64,000 bases of DNA, from positions 2,914,001 through 2,978,000 of the forward strand of contig JAWWNJ010000007.1 of the NCBI GenBank assembly GCA_037176885.1, read 5' to 3'. The notes under the pieces are model-generated. The model searched no databases. It worked only from the letters and a program-made list of their open reading frames with translations, and was not told the origin of the DNA. Shown in pieces: positions 43,885 to 55,613 of the stretch. Origin of the DNA: Favolaschia claudopus. Its lineage: Eukaryota > Basidiomycota > Agaricomycetes > Agaricales > Mycenaceae. The translations under genes and the position numbers were made by a program. How positions within the stretch are numbered: the first letter of the stretch is position 1; each line of letters begins with the position of its first letter.

Positions 43885-45489
43885 ATCCCTGAGGCAGCTC
43901 CCATTACAGGAGGTTCGCCACCATCTCCTCCTCCAAAGCCACGCCGGAACCCGTTCCCTCTATATCCAGTTGGCCCGTCACCTCCATTACCTCCGTCGCC
44001 ACCTCCGCCTTGATCGTCATTCCCATCTCCATTTCCACGGGCAGGTATGGGAACTCGACCTACCCATCCCGGAGGCACACCGCCGCTAGGCGTCCCATTA
44101 GGCGCCGGGGCTGGGTTACCAGGAGGAGGGACAGTCGCTTTGGGCGAGGCTGGCGGGAAACTCCCCGTAGCGTAACGCTGCGTCGCGTTCTGATGCCCGG
44201 CAACTTCCCGTACAACTTGGGAAGGGACTAGTCCCGGAGTAGGCCGGGAGACTCGCAAGAACGATGGCCCCCATTCCCGAAAGCGGGAGCGCCAGCGTCG
44301 GGGTCCTCGTAAGCGTCCATGCCCGGGTAAGAACGTGATTGCGGAAGTACGTGGAGGAGGAGAACGGATGCGGGAGCAAAGCGTACGCTCGGTCCCACGG
44401 GAGCGGCGCTCATAGGCGCGCTCGGTCGCGGGTGGATAAGGGCGGTAGCTTCTCTCCGAGTCCTCCTTGATAGTGGGCACTCCTTCAGCAGGGCGGCGTC
44501 TGTAATACGTAGCCCTCGGCTGTTCTCCCAGCTGCGATAGGAACTCGTCCCTAGCTCCTTCGTCTATTCTGCCGGCTCGCTCGTAGTACGAGTCTCTCAG
44601 CAGCAGAACGTCTCAGCTCTTTCGACGGGTGCTGCGTCCCGAAATCGACGCGCACTTCGGGAAAGAGTTGAGTCCGCTGAGCTAACGTAGTCACGCGGCC
44701 TCGCGGCCGGTTGAGGGTAGCTTGGATGCGCTGGAAAGTACGAGCGAATTATGGCGGTCGGCGCCTTCCAGACGCATTTGTAGGGTCATGAGGAGGAAGC
44801 GAGCTTCCGGGGCGGAATCACTATATTCCAGCTGTAGAAGGAACTGGAAGTCCGGGTCGATGGTGAAGCTGGTGGAGGGGTTTTTGACGGAGGAACGCCG
44901 ATAACGCCTCAAGAATCTGCTGAGACGCCACCACCGCGTGTCCCACTCGCGCGAGTTCGCTGAGGTTCAGACAGTAGAACGTCTTCGGCGAATCTGCCTG
45001 TCTAGTGACGAGCAGGGGCACATCCGCGGGGTTGCATTGCAGCACCCTCTCTATGAGGCTGGGTATGCTGCTCCAGGATAGCGTCCGCGATTCGTGGAAG
45101 TAGCGGATATGGGCATCCCTGAGCGCCAAGGCTTGCGACGAGTCACAGCCAGGCAGCTCTCCGCCCACAGCACCGTAATACATCAGCGGGTCCTCAAACG
45201 ACGAGGTGTTGGGGTCGTACGCCCCGTGATATCTCTCCACAGCAGCCACCAGCGGCTCTTCAAAGAGGTCAATGATTCTTCCCGGTCCTTTGAAGAACCG
45301 GGGCGTCTCTTCCGGGGATCGCAATCCTCGCGCACCTGGGAGGGCTGAGGAAATGCTTTCCGCGCGCGGAGTAGCGGCTGGCGCCACCGGAGGAAGGCTG
45401 CTATCCGGCATCGAGCGGAGGTGCGATACCTCGGATAACGGAGAGGAGGTAGCTGTGTGGACGGAGGGGGCACGGGAGCTCTCCCGGTA
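43885..45489 (-). pseudogene. Gypsy-1 Gag, middle part
   Basis: Frames at 45528-44821, 44912-44691 and 44480-43851 hold the middle of Gag. They include RIIDLFEEPLVAAVERYHG, FLLQLEYSDSAPEARFLLM and a Gly/Asn/Asp-rich tail. Small shifts separate them. The left boundary is the gypsy-2 duplication ATCCC; the right boundary is the TA target of the element at 45490. Confidence 0.7.
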
Positions 45490-47845
45490 CACACAAAACA
45501 ATGTGCACTGGATAATCCAGCAGTGCACGTAGCATTGTCACCAATGCTCTTCCAGGCATGGTGCACATTGCAATGCGCACCTGCCTAGAAAACCAGTACA
45601 CCCTTGATCTCTGATGTCCGGCATCAGCGGCAAACCCATTGCCATCAAATCATATACTTTTTGACAGGACACATCACCCCGAGATCAATTCTTGATTTCA
45701 GGCATCATCCCATCACAATACAATGTGCACCATGATATAAAACAATGCAATATGTACAATTGGCACATGACCAGTGCATTCAAAACCACCGGCTTTACGA
45801 AAACATTTTGCATTTTACAGGTCAACAAGGCCATCAATCTACAAGTGTTGTATACAAATGTTATAGAGATTGAGTCGCTCTATCAGATGCATATAGACAT
45901 CAGATATGTTTGCCTGATTTCCATTTTGGGAACACCAACACTTTGCAACCCAAAAAGGAAATTTTGGGGCTTCTTGCTGCTTTTGGCCTCTGTTTAGACT
46001 GATCCCTGTACATAATTGTTAGTAGATATACCTATATACCTGGCAAGCTTGTCCAGACCTATAGACAGTCTGTATAACTATCTCTCAAGACATTTCCTGC
46101 TCTATTTCTATAATGATTGATCCTTCCACCTAGCCTTCATATACCATTGTATATCTGAGGATGTAGTCTCATATGAAAAAATTGTTAATGAACAGCAGAA
46201 ACACACTTTATGTTCATAATCTTCTGCCTGTTGAAGATTTGGAAAACAGGATAATTATATCTGGGATGTTTGGGTTCCTGGGAAGCAACAGAAAGAGATG
46301 ACACGGGTTGAAGTCAATAAAAGTAAAGGATTATGCCTGAATGTTTTTTAAATGAATTTTCCAGTCTTCATTGTAGCTTCAATACTCTGTTCAGGAATTA
46401 ACACTGCTGATGGTGAACTTGTTACCAATTATGGTGCACTCGTTACTCTCACTCAAAGATGATTATTAGATCTTCTACTTCTACAACCATGTGTCCAAAT
46501 CTGAATAGTAAAATCTGTTCTATTCTTATTTGTGAAGTGAAATAAATTTTCAGGGATTTTTCAGTGGATGCAATGAGGTGAGCCAGAGTGAAGATTAGTT
46601 GCCCAACCAAGTCTTTAGAGCAGTATTCAATCCCAAGGTCCGGAAACACATTTCATCCAGATCATGGTCAAAATTGATGAATAAGTACTCAAAACAATGT
46701 GTTTCCCTTGTGGGATCTCATTTCTAAAATCCAATTTGCAGTATTGAGCCATCCCAGGCCACAATTGCCAAGATGATCCCAAAATCTCATGTGTTGTTTA
46801 ACCTCAATCTGCATAGATATACAGTTCAAATTTTGACTTGAATTGTTCAAAGAGTTGGAGAATTGGTTTTGAATTGCTAACTGGGCTGATTTGAGGTTGC
46901 CAGCTTTCTGGATACTGCAAATATAGTAAATGTTCTTTACAATCACTAAACAGGACATATGCAGTATCTATGTGCCGTCATTGATACATGGACAGCATTA
47001 TGAGTTGGTCTGAGAAAAACCCAGGCTTGGATTCCTCCCCAGAGCCCTGCCTAGGGTCAAGATCAGTAAAATACCAGATCCATCAAATGTACTCAATTTC
47101 AAGATTGCCAGACAATAAAGGTGGGTAAACGGCCAAGAAACATTTCAGTGTATGGAAACAATATCCCTATAGCATTCAATACACTTTCCAATGAGTTTAG
47201 ATGCCACCTATATCATCTATGATGGAACCAATCTCTTGAAGCAGTTTTGAAGTGCTCTAGAAGGTATCTGGCATTCCTCTAGCCTCAGAACTCTCTGTAT
47301 GGGATCATATAGTCATGTTATATATACTACATGTACATGGAATGCAATAGCTGTGGTGTAAAAGGAGATCACTAGAAAATTTCCTTTTTGGGTTGCAAAG
47401 CGTTAGTGTTCCTAAAAGGGAAATGTCTCCAATGTAGCTGATGTCTATATGCATCTGATAGAGCTTTTCGATCTCTACAACCTTCGTATACAACTCTTGT
47501 TGATTGATGGCCTTGTTGACCTGTGAATAGCAAAATATTTTTGAAAAGCCGGCAATTATGTATTACGAAATGACAAATTGTGTGCATTGTATTGTTGTAC
47601 ATATGTGGTGCATATTGCATTGTGATGGGTCAATGCTGCCCATCAAAAATTGATCCTCAGTGATGTGCCGTGTCAAAAATACATGATTTGATGGCAATGG
47701 ATTTGCCGCTGATGGCAGACATCAGAGATCAATGCTGCATTGATTTTATGCCAGGTGTGCATTGCAATGTGCACCATGCCTGGAAGAGCAGTGGTGACAA
47801 TGCTACGTGCACTGCTGGATTATCCAGTGCACATTGTTTTGTGCA
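45490..47845. mobile_element. 2.36-kb element with ~500-bp inverted termini, TA target
   Basis: The ends CACACAAAACAATGTGCACT (45490) and inverse TGCACAAAACAATGTG (to 47845) extend as inverted repeats for roughly 500 bp on each side (about 45490-46000 and 47340-47845). TA lies on both sides; removing the insert and one TA restores the gypsy-1 Gag codons Arg-Tyr-Arg in frame. The interior is AT-rich with no credible ORF, so the element is non-autonomous. TA duplication suggests Tc1/mariner mobilisation (inference). Confidence 0.85.
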
Positions 47846-48426
47846 TACCTCAACTGTTGGGCACGGCGAGCCGGCCCTTCGTGCGGCCCAAAGGCGCTCG
47901 CAGGACCGACTTCGCCTCCAAAGGGAGGTCCAGACGTAGCGGATAGGAACAGCTCGTTGTCAGAGCGTCCCGACTGACTGACGTCGGTTCTAGCCGCCGG
48001 CGGCCCTCTCGTTTGTTGGTCGAACATATGCGAAGGCAACCTAGGCGCGGCGGTGCCGAACGGCGCTAGTCGAGGGGCAGGGGCATGCACGTCGCGAGCA
48101 GCCGATGCCGTCGTCGGACTCGCGACGCGTGAGCCTAGGGTTTGAGAAGTCGCCGCTGGAGAGGGTCGAGGTGACGCTGCCGCTTGAGAAGGTGGTTTCC
48201 TCCCAGGGGCAGCCGGTTTAGGCGCTCCGCTGGAGGTTTTAGACGTAGAAGGGACGGCGGTAGTGTTCCTCTTGGTCGTATTGGAGGGCGGTTGAGAAGC
48301 GTCGCCGCTCCTCGTGGAATTCTTGCGGTTAATGACGGGGTGGGGGTTAGAAGCGTCGTAGACAGGGTCTGGCATGGTGGTAAGAGGAAGAGGTGAAGTT
48401 TTCTTCACTCTGAAACGCGAGTCCAT
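47846..48426 (-). pseudogene. Gypsy-1 Gag, N-terminal part
   Basis: The frame starts at 48426, with a better Met at about 48372 (MPDPVYDASNPHPV). Ser/Pro/Ala-rich and disordered, ending PARRAQQLR at the inserted element. It continues in frame as YRESSRAPSV at 45489 once the insert and one TA are removed. Confidence 0.65.
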
Positions 48427-48917
48427 ATGGCGACGCTTACGCTAGTCGCTAACCGACGCTTCCGTCTTCTTCCGCCGTGGTATCCCGCGCGCTCACCACG
48501 GAGTGGCAGCTGCGCTCTCGAAGAACAGACGTCGACCCAGAACATATCCGTAAGGGCGGCATCCAAAGTCCAGCGTTGGCGACGAGGAAGGAGACGACGA
48601 GCGACGTGAGCTGGCAGACTGAGTGACGTGACAGTCACGCTTTCTCCATCAGGAGACTAAAGGCGTCTGCCAGCAATACTCGCTCAATCTCTCCACGTCC
48701 GCTCAAGCAACGCTGTAGAGGGTTGGAGGAAGACTCCCCAGGGAGAGAAAGGAGCTGCTCGTCTCAGACTGAGCGCTCACTCTCTTCCCGGCGGCGAAGT
48801 GCCCAGCACTTCGCATTCTAAGGTTCTTCCTACTTGAAACCCTCGCGGTGGGCTCCATTGTGATGCGAGTCGTTTAGGTTTCTTGTAGGAAGACCTCAGA
48901 AGGACTCCGAGCAGCTT
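48427..48917 (-). other. Gypsy-1 5' leader region
   Basis: About 490 bases between the LTR and Gag. No recognisable tRNA primer-binding site next to the LTR; a self-priming mechanism is possible but not shown. Confidence 0.45.
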
Positions 48918-49254
48918 GGAGTAGCGCTCAGGAGTATGAGTAGAAGGCGAACGCTTGTAGAAGCGTTCGCCGCTGTTGTAACCCTTCAGCCAGGGGCAAT
49001 GTGACCCTTTGCAGGGGCTCAGCAGCACCGTAGCCGTGGAGCAGTTGTACGCGTGCTCAGGCAGGCAGGGGGGCGTAAGGGTTGACCTTGATACCTGTTT
49101 GAGGCTCACGATAACATGGTAGTAGTTGCAAAGATAAGATGATTGATATCAAGTGATCGCAGATCACTAAGTACATCAGAGTAAGTAAGTAAAGTAAATA
49201 AGAAATAGATTGTGGCCTCTGGCCGCGTACTACATATAATATACACATATCACA
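48918..49254 (-). repeat. Gypsy-1 LTR (5' copy or solo LTR)
   Basis: 337 bp, nearly identical to 2848-3184. Its position, 490 bp upstream of Gag, fits a 5' LTR. On the minus strand it is preceded by AAGCT and followed by AAGCT, which is the mark of a solo LTR. Both readings are possible. Confidence 0.8.
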
Positions 49255-49451
49255 AGCTTTGGTCTAAACCGGTCCTGCGAAACGTCCTACACACCACATT
49301 CGCTCAACGTATGCGTAAAATCGTATTATACTGCCTTCCTCACCTTCTTACTGCGACTCTACCTGCGAAACAGGACGAGTATACGACTTCTTTCATCAAT
49401 TTAACGCAACAAACCCAAGTTAAGGTAAGATCCAGAAGTGAAATCCCAGCC

Positions 49452-50580
49452 ATGAGCGAATTCGGCCACCGTAATTGTTGTCTCACCACAATCCGCACCG
49501 CTATCAGCAAGATCTGTCCTTACAGAGTCAAGATTCCCTCCCGTGGCGCACTCACCGGTCAGTGTGTTTCCTCGCCGTTCCGCCGATTCTGAGCGCGCAA
49601 TCACTCGACTTCCAGTATAAACTGTGCTTCTCCACTCAACAAATTATTCCTCAAGTGCTGGAGCAGGATGGGCCTAGGACCCCGGGGGATCTGCGATATT
49701 CGATGGCGTGGCGCACTCACCGGTTAGTGAATCTGAGAATATTTCGTTGATTTTGAGCTCTAACTTGACCTGTGTTGACTACAGGGATGACAGCAGTTCG
49801 TGGGGGACCTAAGAATTCGTATAGATTTACAAATTCTGTGAGGTGTTCACCCGAAACTAGATTTACTCAGTCATGCGCACTTCAGGCCCTACCGAAACTT
49901 AGCACTTCAAGAGGACCCAATACTTGCACCACTTTAAATTCTGAATTCGCTTTCAATTAATTTATATCACGTCTAGGAACGTATCTAAACATCATAGGAG
50001 GCTCGTAGTGGGTTGCTCTGAAATCCAGGACTTGTCAAGGCCATCGCAAGACATGCTCTCGCAAGGTCGGAAGCAGCGGCCCGGCCATCAATATCACCTC
50101 TGGGCGATTCAGCACAATGGATCAATTGAGTGCTCGGAAACAGCGCTTGAAATACCTGCTGCGGACCACAAGATATCGCAGGTATCGCATGCGGTCTGTA
50201 CCGAGATTTCTTCCGTTTTGACGACGAATTCTGACTGGTTTGTAGCAATGAGGAAAAGCGGCAAAAGCAGACTCGCGAGCGAATGGCTCGCATACGTGCC
50301 AATGCCACGGAGGAACAGCGAGCTCGTCACAGGGAGACCCAAGCTCGATACAGAGAAAGGTGGTGTGAAAGACGAGGAATGGTCCGCTTACATTGCTGAT
50401 CTTGACCTGACAAGGCATAGGGAACTAATCGCACAACGAGATCGTCGAGCTGCCATTGAGAAGAATTCACAGCAGGGCAGGAGCACCAAGCCCCGTCCTG
50501 GAGGTCGTAGATATGCGTCGCCTGCTATACACGCCGTGGAAGGAGAGGAAAATGACGAGGATGACGATTATATAGACTAG
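49452..50580 (+). CDS. Cassette gene A' (third KDZ element), start uncertain
   Basis: The last two exons are clear: about 50243-50367 encodes NEEKRQKQTRERMARIRANA and EEQRARHRETQARYRER, and about 50415-50580 encodes HRELIAQRDRRAAIEK and an acidic end. This matches the A-gene basic region. Upstream pieces share WRTHR before a GT donor (49708-49730) with the outer element. An exon set from about 49452 is only a guess. Confidence 0.5.
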
Positions 50581-50654
50581 ATACATTTGAGTGTATCTAG
50601 CTACATTCCTCTAATGTCCAATTGTTGCTCGCCATCTGCCGCTCCCATTTCTCT

Positions 50655-51207
50655 TTATTCCGCCGCGCAACAAGAGCTCTCTCTTCCATTTCCCGCACCA
50701 TTGCCTTCCGGATCCGTCGTCGTTTCGCCTTTCCTGGAATTTTGGGATAACGAAGTGGGGGCCGCCCAGTCGCCGCTCGGAGAACCCCATGCGAGGCTGG
50801 TGGAGGAGGGGTTGGAATAGGAAGTGGTGGACCAGACGTGGGTGGTCAGCTCGGGGCTGAAAGGTGCGTCATTCCAGTCCGTGGAGCCCCAACCTCCATC
50901 GTCGTCGGCAGTGCCCCATCCCCCCGCACTGAAACATTTCCTCTGCTGTTCCCCCACCCTGCGCCACTGCCCCACTCCAGCTCCGTACCGGGAGGCTGCA
51001 CCGCGAGTGCATGTCGATGAAGCCATTCCTCGTATTCGCGCTGCTGGCGAGTGGCGCGGCGAATGGAGGCGACGGCGGCGGCAGCGGCGAGACGTCCGCG
51101 CCAGAAATTGCGCTGCGCGACAGCCTCGGCGTGACTGGAGACCTGACTTCGATCGCGATAGGGCCAGAGGCGGTGGGTCTCCGCTTGCTCAGCCTGAGCC
51201 TCCACAA
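50655..51207 (-). CDS. Cassette gene B' (third KDZ element)
   Basis: Minus frames at 51205-50846 and 51026-50655 overlap. They give FWRGRLAAAAAVASI, then after a shift GWGTADDDGGWGSTDWND and FSPELTTHVWSTTSYS. The Gly/Trp/Asp repeats resemble gene B at 26267, and orientation and place agree. Intron positions or a frameshift between the two frames could not be decided. Function unknown. Confidence 0.5.
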
Positions 51208-51394
51208 CTATCGCAGTCAGTGAGGCGAGCGCAGGATTTTGAAGGTGTAGATACCTTCGGGACTTGACGTCTCACAAAACGTGAGATGGCGACGCTGATA
51301 ATTGAAGGTACGCCACTTGAAGGGAGGAAGAGACATGGGCACTCACGTGATGGCGCCATCGATCATTCCCTTTTGCCTCTTACCCTCGTCTCCC

Positions 51395-52316
51395 ATGGCT
51401 CCTTCCTCCAGCGAACTCACGCAAATCAACCTCTCGGCGGAGGACATGCGCCTCGACGATCGTGGGGTGAAGGATCCAGCCTTTTATTGCCTCCCACCGC
51501 ACCATTTCGACGGCCCCCCACCTCTCGCTCGAGGAGGAAGATACCCTCTTCACCTCGTCACGCAGGGGCATCGTGTGGGCATCTTCAACAACTGGTATGT
51601 GTGTGAGTTCCCCAGCGGAGATTCAGCTGATTGGGGAGGGGAATAGGCCAGAAGCGAAGCTGAGTGTGACGGGCTACCCCGACAACAGTCATCAAGGATG
51701 CTACACCGAGGAGGAATGTGTCAACCTCTGGCAGCGTCTCTGCGTCTTGGGGGTGCACCCACACCCCGTGGATCCCGCCTTCTTTCGTCCCCCGACCGCC
51801 AGCGCCTCGGGATTCGTCCATACGTCGCCTCGCAAATCCGCTCGGCCGGCCTTCAAGCAAGATGAGACGGGGGGAGCATCTCCAGAGCTGCTGGCGGATC
51901 TGTGAGTCCCCTAGCCCCGGTATTAAAGCTGTGGATGACACATTATTCAGGAAAAAATTTTGCCGGCCGATTCTGCCCTCACCCACCCGCCCCTCCTCGT
52001 CGGTAGCTCCCACTGCGCCCTTTGCTCCACGTCCAGCGGCGTCGCCGGCGCGTAAGAGGCATGTTAACTATGCGATCCGCGGAATGGGTATGTGTCTAGT
52101 AGCGCGTAAGTGTTCTTATTCTTGCTGTGCATTGTGTTTCTCATCAAACTTCGAGTCAACGAACAGCTGAGAGGTACGAGGAGTTGCAGAGCCGGGGGGA
52201 GGAGCCCGACCTCCTCATCACCCGCGACCTTGCCAGCGCGACTTTTTTTTGCTGTTGAGGAAGAGGAGGTCGTCGAGGAAGAGGATGTCGTGTCGGGGAA
52301 GCGGCGTGCGGTGTGA
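51395..52316 (+). pseudogene. Cassette gene C' (third KDZ element): RNase H1 N-terminal-like domain
   Basis: Start ATG 51395; exon 1 ends PLHLVTQGHRVGIFNNW, exon 2 (from about 51650) has KLSVTGYPDNSHQGCY and EECVNLWQRLC. These are the RNase H1 N-terminal-like blocks seen in gene C. Later exons give RHVNYAIRGMG and RYEELQSRGEEPDLLITRDL. In the last exon a run of eight T at about 52242-52249 shifts the frame; seven would keep FFAVEEEE in line with gene C. This may be a true defect or a homopolymer read error. Confidence 0.68.
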
Positions 52317-52518
52317 GCGTGGTTGTTCGTGGACGGGCGTCGGACTCATGTTCACTACAATTATTTCATCTGTACTCATGCGAAATTTATTGGATTTTTG
52401 TGCTGTCTTTGCTTTAATGCGACGTCTGCCTGGCTGAAGCATATGATTATTGTTTGGAGGCACGTGAGGTGAAGGTGTACGAACAACTTAAACAAATACA
52501 CCCTTCAATCCACCAACA

Positions 52519-55366
52519 ATGCCTCGCGCCGGTTATGCAGCACGCAAGAGACAACGCCTTGGCCTCCCGCCCGCCAAACCTGGTCGCGTTCCTTGGGTCC
52601 GTGGTTCCAAGGTCAAGTTCTTCGAGTCAGCAAAGGACGACTACCTAGCAGCAGCAGAGATCAAGGGGACGGGCGCTTTTTACGAGAAAATGGCGCAACG
52701 GTACTTGAAGAAATACGGATACAAGCTACGCCTGGAGGATGATTTGGAGGAGGGCGTGGACGTTGCGAGCGACGTCGACTCGGATGAAGATACTGACGCG
52801 TTGCCTGCAGCAGAGTCGAAGTCGCGGTCGGTCCTTTTCAAAAAATTGAAGGGGGTGAGTTTGCACGTTGCTGTTAGAAGAGTGAGAGGCTTACATTGAA
52901 CGTCGCGTCAGAAAATAGGGTCTTGGTACAACACTCGCTATGGAGGGTCCGTCGAAGGGAAAAAAAAGAAGACGACCTCTTTCAAGAAGGTTTTCGACAA
53001 GCCTGAGCTCGACCCGCCCGCGCCCGTGAAACCCCGGCTGATCAACCATTACACGCATCGTTTCTATAACCAACGCATCAAGGCCCATGTGGAAGCAAGA
53101 TGGGCAGTAGAGTCGCGTCGCCCGGACCCACCCAAATTGATTGTGTTCCGCAATAAGGTGATAAGGGAGTGTTGGGAGGCCGAGAGCGAGGCCTTCAAGG
53201 CGGAAGTGACGGAATCGCTCGAAAAAGAGCACAAGGCGGCAATGGAGGCATATGCTGTGGCGTCTGCCGCTGAGGCACCGACAACTCCAGAAGAATATAA
53301 CATGTTCGTTACCCTTGGTTTGGAGGCGACTTGAGAAGCTAATGATGTTATTACAGCGCGCTTAACAATGCTGGGTACTATCTCCAGCCCTTCGCCGACG
53401 CCATCGCCGAGCGATTCGGGATGAACGTAGCAGTTTTGCTGTGCGGACCGGTGGCCGACCGCGGCGGGAACATTGAGATGAGAAGGTGAGGTTTTCAACA
53501 AAATTATGTGCACCCATTTGCTCACTTAAGAGAATAGTGTGCACTCGGGGATGAGCGGCGGACTGGTGCCGCGTATCTGGAGTGATTACGACCGGGCTGG
53601 GTTCGACGCGTGTCAGAGGAGCTTCGTCAACTTCTCGCACGAATGTTTCAGTAAGTTCTTTATAATTTATGAGAGAACGAGAAATTTACAACGGGGTACA
53701 TTGAAGGTGAGGAACAATGCCGTGCTCGGAGCCTGACTGAGAAAACACCGACGGCACCGTCGTCTGGAGCGATGGGGGACGGTATTCCCGCAGATGCCTC
53801 TTCCTCTTCATCCGCCCCGCCGAACGCCACCGTTGTACCGGCAGCCTCCGCATCCGCGCCGCCGAACGCGACGGCTGTAACACCACCTGCTACATCGACG
53901 CCGCCGACCGGGCCCGCTGTAACACCACCTTCTACATCCACGCCGCCGACGGCTGTAACGCCACCTTCTATATCCACGGCGCCGACGGGGACCGAGGCGA
54001 CACCTGAATCGGGATCTGCACCGCCGCTGACGTCCTTCAACGACCCCAGCTTCGGTGACGGCGACGAGGGCAGAATGCTGCGGGGCGACGAGTACGACTT
54101 CAGTCAAATGATGCCGCCTGACCTATGGTTCTCTGCCGAGGACGTTGACAAAAGAGTTGGGCGTGCTTTGAGGGCCGAGCTGAAGAAGCTGGATGTGCTG
54201 GACTACGCGCGAGAAGTAGGGGACCTGTCCAAGATGTCGGACGAAGAAGTGGACCGCGCAAACGATCGCGCGCGCGATCAACTTTTCTTCGATCGTTTAG
54301 CGCGAAATATACCAGCGACGAAGGCCATGGAGCTTTCTTCTGATCCAGAGGACAACGGCGACGAGCGGCCGACAGTGCCTACGGGAACGACTGGGGCTGC
54401 CGCTGGAAGAATGCGAGCTACGAGATCGGATACCGTGCTAAGCGGCGGTGGGGATGGCAGCGACGGCCCGCGAAGCACAGATGGACGCGACGAAGTAAAC
54501 AACGACGAGGAGAGAGGGGGAGAAGGTGACGTGTCAGGGAAGGAGAGTTGGTGGGACGTCCAAACGAAAGACTCGTGGCCGGAGGAGCTGGTGAATGCGT
54601 TCGGAGGATTCTCCCGAGGCCGTGTGTGGGGAGGAGAAAGCTGGCAGACTTGCATCAGTTTGCTGCTCGAGATGCAGAAAATCAACGGCTATCAGGAGAA
54701 GGGAGCGTTGAATGTGCCGACGAAGAAGGACGAGCGACCGGTGGAAGTCGGGGACTTCATGCAGCGACATCGGGTGTGGGGGTCGTCGTTCCCGATTAAG
54801 GGTGTTACCGGTCCGAGGGACGTGGACAAAAGCTTCGCGAGTCGATGGTGGACGTGGTGGGAGGTGGGGCAACCGCAGAGCCGAGTCGGCGAGGATGGAT
54901 GGGCTAGTCCGGCGAACGTCGATTCAGACGATTGGTCAGAGATGAGGCTGCGTTACGGCCGTAATGGAATGCTGCTGTACATTGGAGGATTATTGTGGTG
55001 GGGCGAGGCAGCGGCAAGCAAGGAAGGAGCAGAGAAAGAGATTCTGTTGGCGGACTGGCGTCTGGCGGTGGAGGACGTGAAGGAAGTGTTGAGTGAAGTC
55101 GTGAAGCCCGTGGGTGAAAGGTACGTGAAGATGGCTTCTGCCTACACGAGTCTGACGAGAATCTGATATATTAATATCAAAGCCGCGCGCCCAGCGGAGA
55201 CGGTGAGACGCCGCGAGTACAGGTGTCCAAGATCAGGTCGTCGACAAAGCGGAAGGCAGGAGGCAAGGACAAGGAGAATGTGGTCCCCAAGTGAGTATCA
55301 GATTCCTTAATAAGTCACCATTGAAGTCGCTGATGTGTTATCAGGCGTCGGCGCGTCAAGCAGTAG
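52519..55366 (+). CDS. Cassette gene D' (third KDZ element): WWxWW-domain protein
   Basis: Paralogue of the gene at 28317. Exon 1 (52519-52854): MPRAGYAARKRQRLGLP, WVRGSKVKFFE, YLKKYGYKL and acidic DVASDVDSDED. It has an extra intron (to about 52911) absent from the outer copy. Then PPAPVKPRLINHYTHRFYNQ, NNAGYYLQPFADA, FGMNVAVLLCGP and GLVPRIWSDYDRAGFD. The linker is Ala/Pro/Thr repeats (TPPTGPAVTPPST) instead of polyproline. The C terminus has RWWTWWEVGQPQSR and GRNGMLLYIGGLLWWGEAAA, then two small basic exons ending at 55366. No enzyme motif. Confidence 0.8.
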
Positions 55367-55613
55367 TGGTATAGGTGGTAGATGCAAGTTGGGGCTGGCT
55401 TCAGGTGGCGCGCGATTCGTACAATGTGTGGACTTTGTCGTTTCGTCGGACTTTGTCGTTTCGTAGAAATATGTCAGAAATATGCCGAATATATGCCGAT
55501 TATGTCTTAGTGATTTCACGAGTATGGGTTTATGAGAAAAGGCTTTTGATAAATCGTGCTATAGTGGTAGGGTACATGGGAAGAGGTGAGCGAAGGGGCT
55601 TAACCCTACTATT

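Larger units (their letters stand above)
2848..49254 (-). mobile_element. Gypsy-1: long Ty3/gypsy chromovirus with nested insertions
   Basis: Read on the minus strand the order is LTR (48918-49254), leader, Gag with zinc knuckle, aspartic protease, reverse transcriptase/RNase H, integrase, chromodomain, a long extra ORF, and LTR (2848-3184). Removing the nested inserts (7412-31616, 37047-37557, 37567-43884, 45490-47845) leaves about 13 kb, long for a gypsy element. The two LTR copies are 337 bp and differ at one noticed base. Pol is split by frameshifts, so this copy is not autonomous. Caveat: the flanks of the two LTRs do not form a matching 5-bp duplication, and the LTR at 48918 has its own AAGCT repeat on both sides, so it could be a solo LTR. 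Confidence 0.75.
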
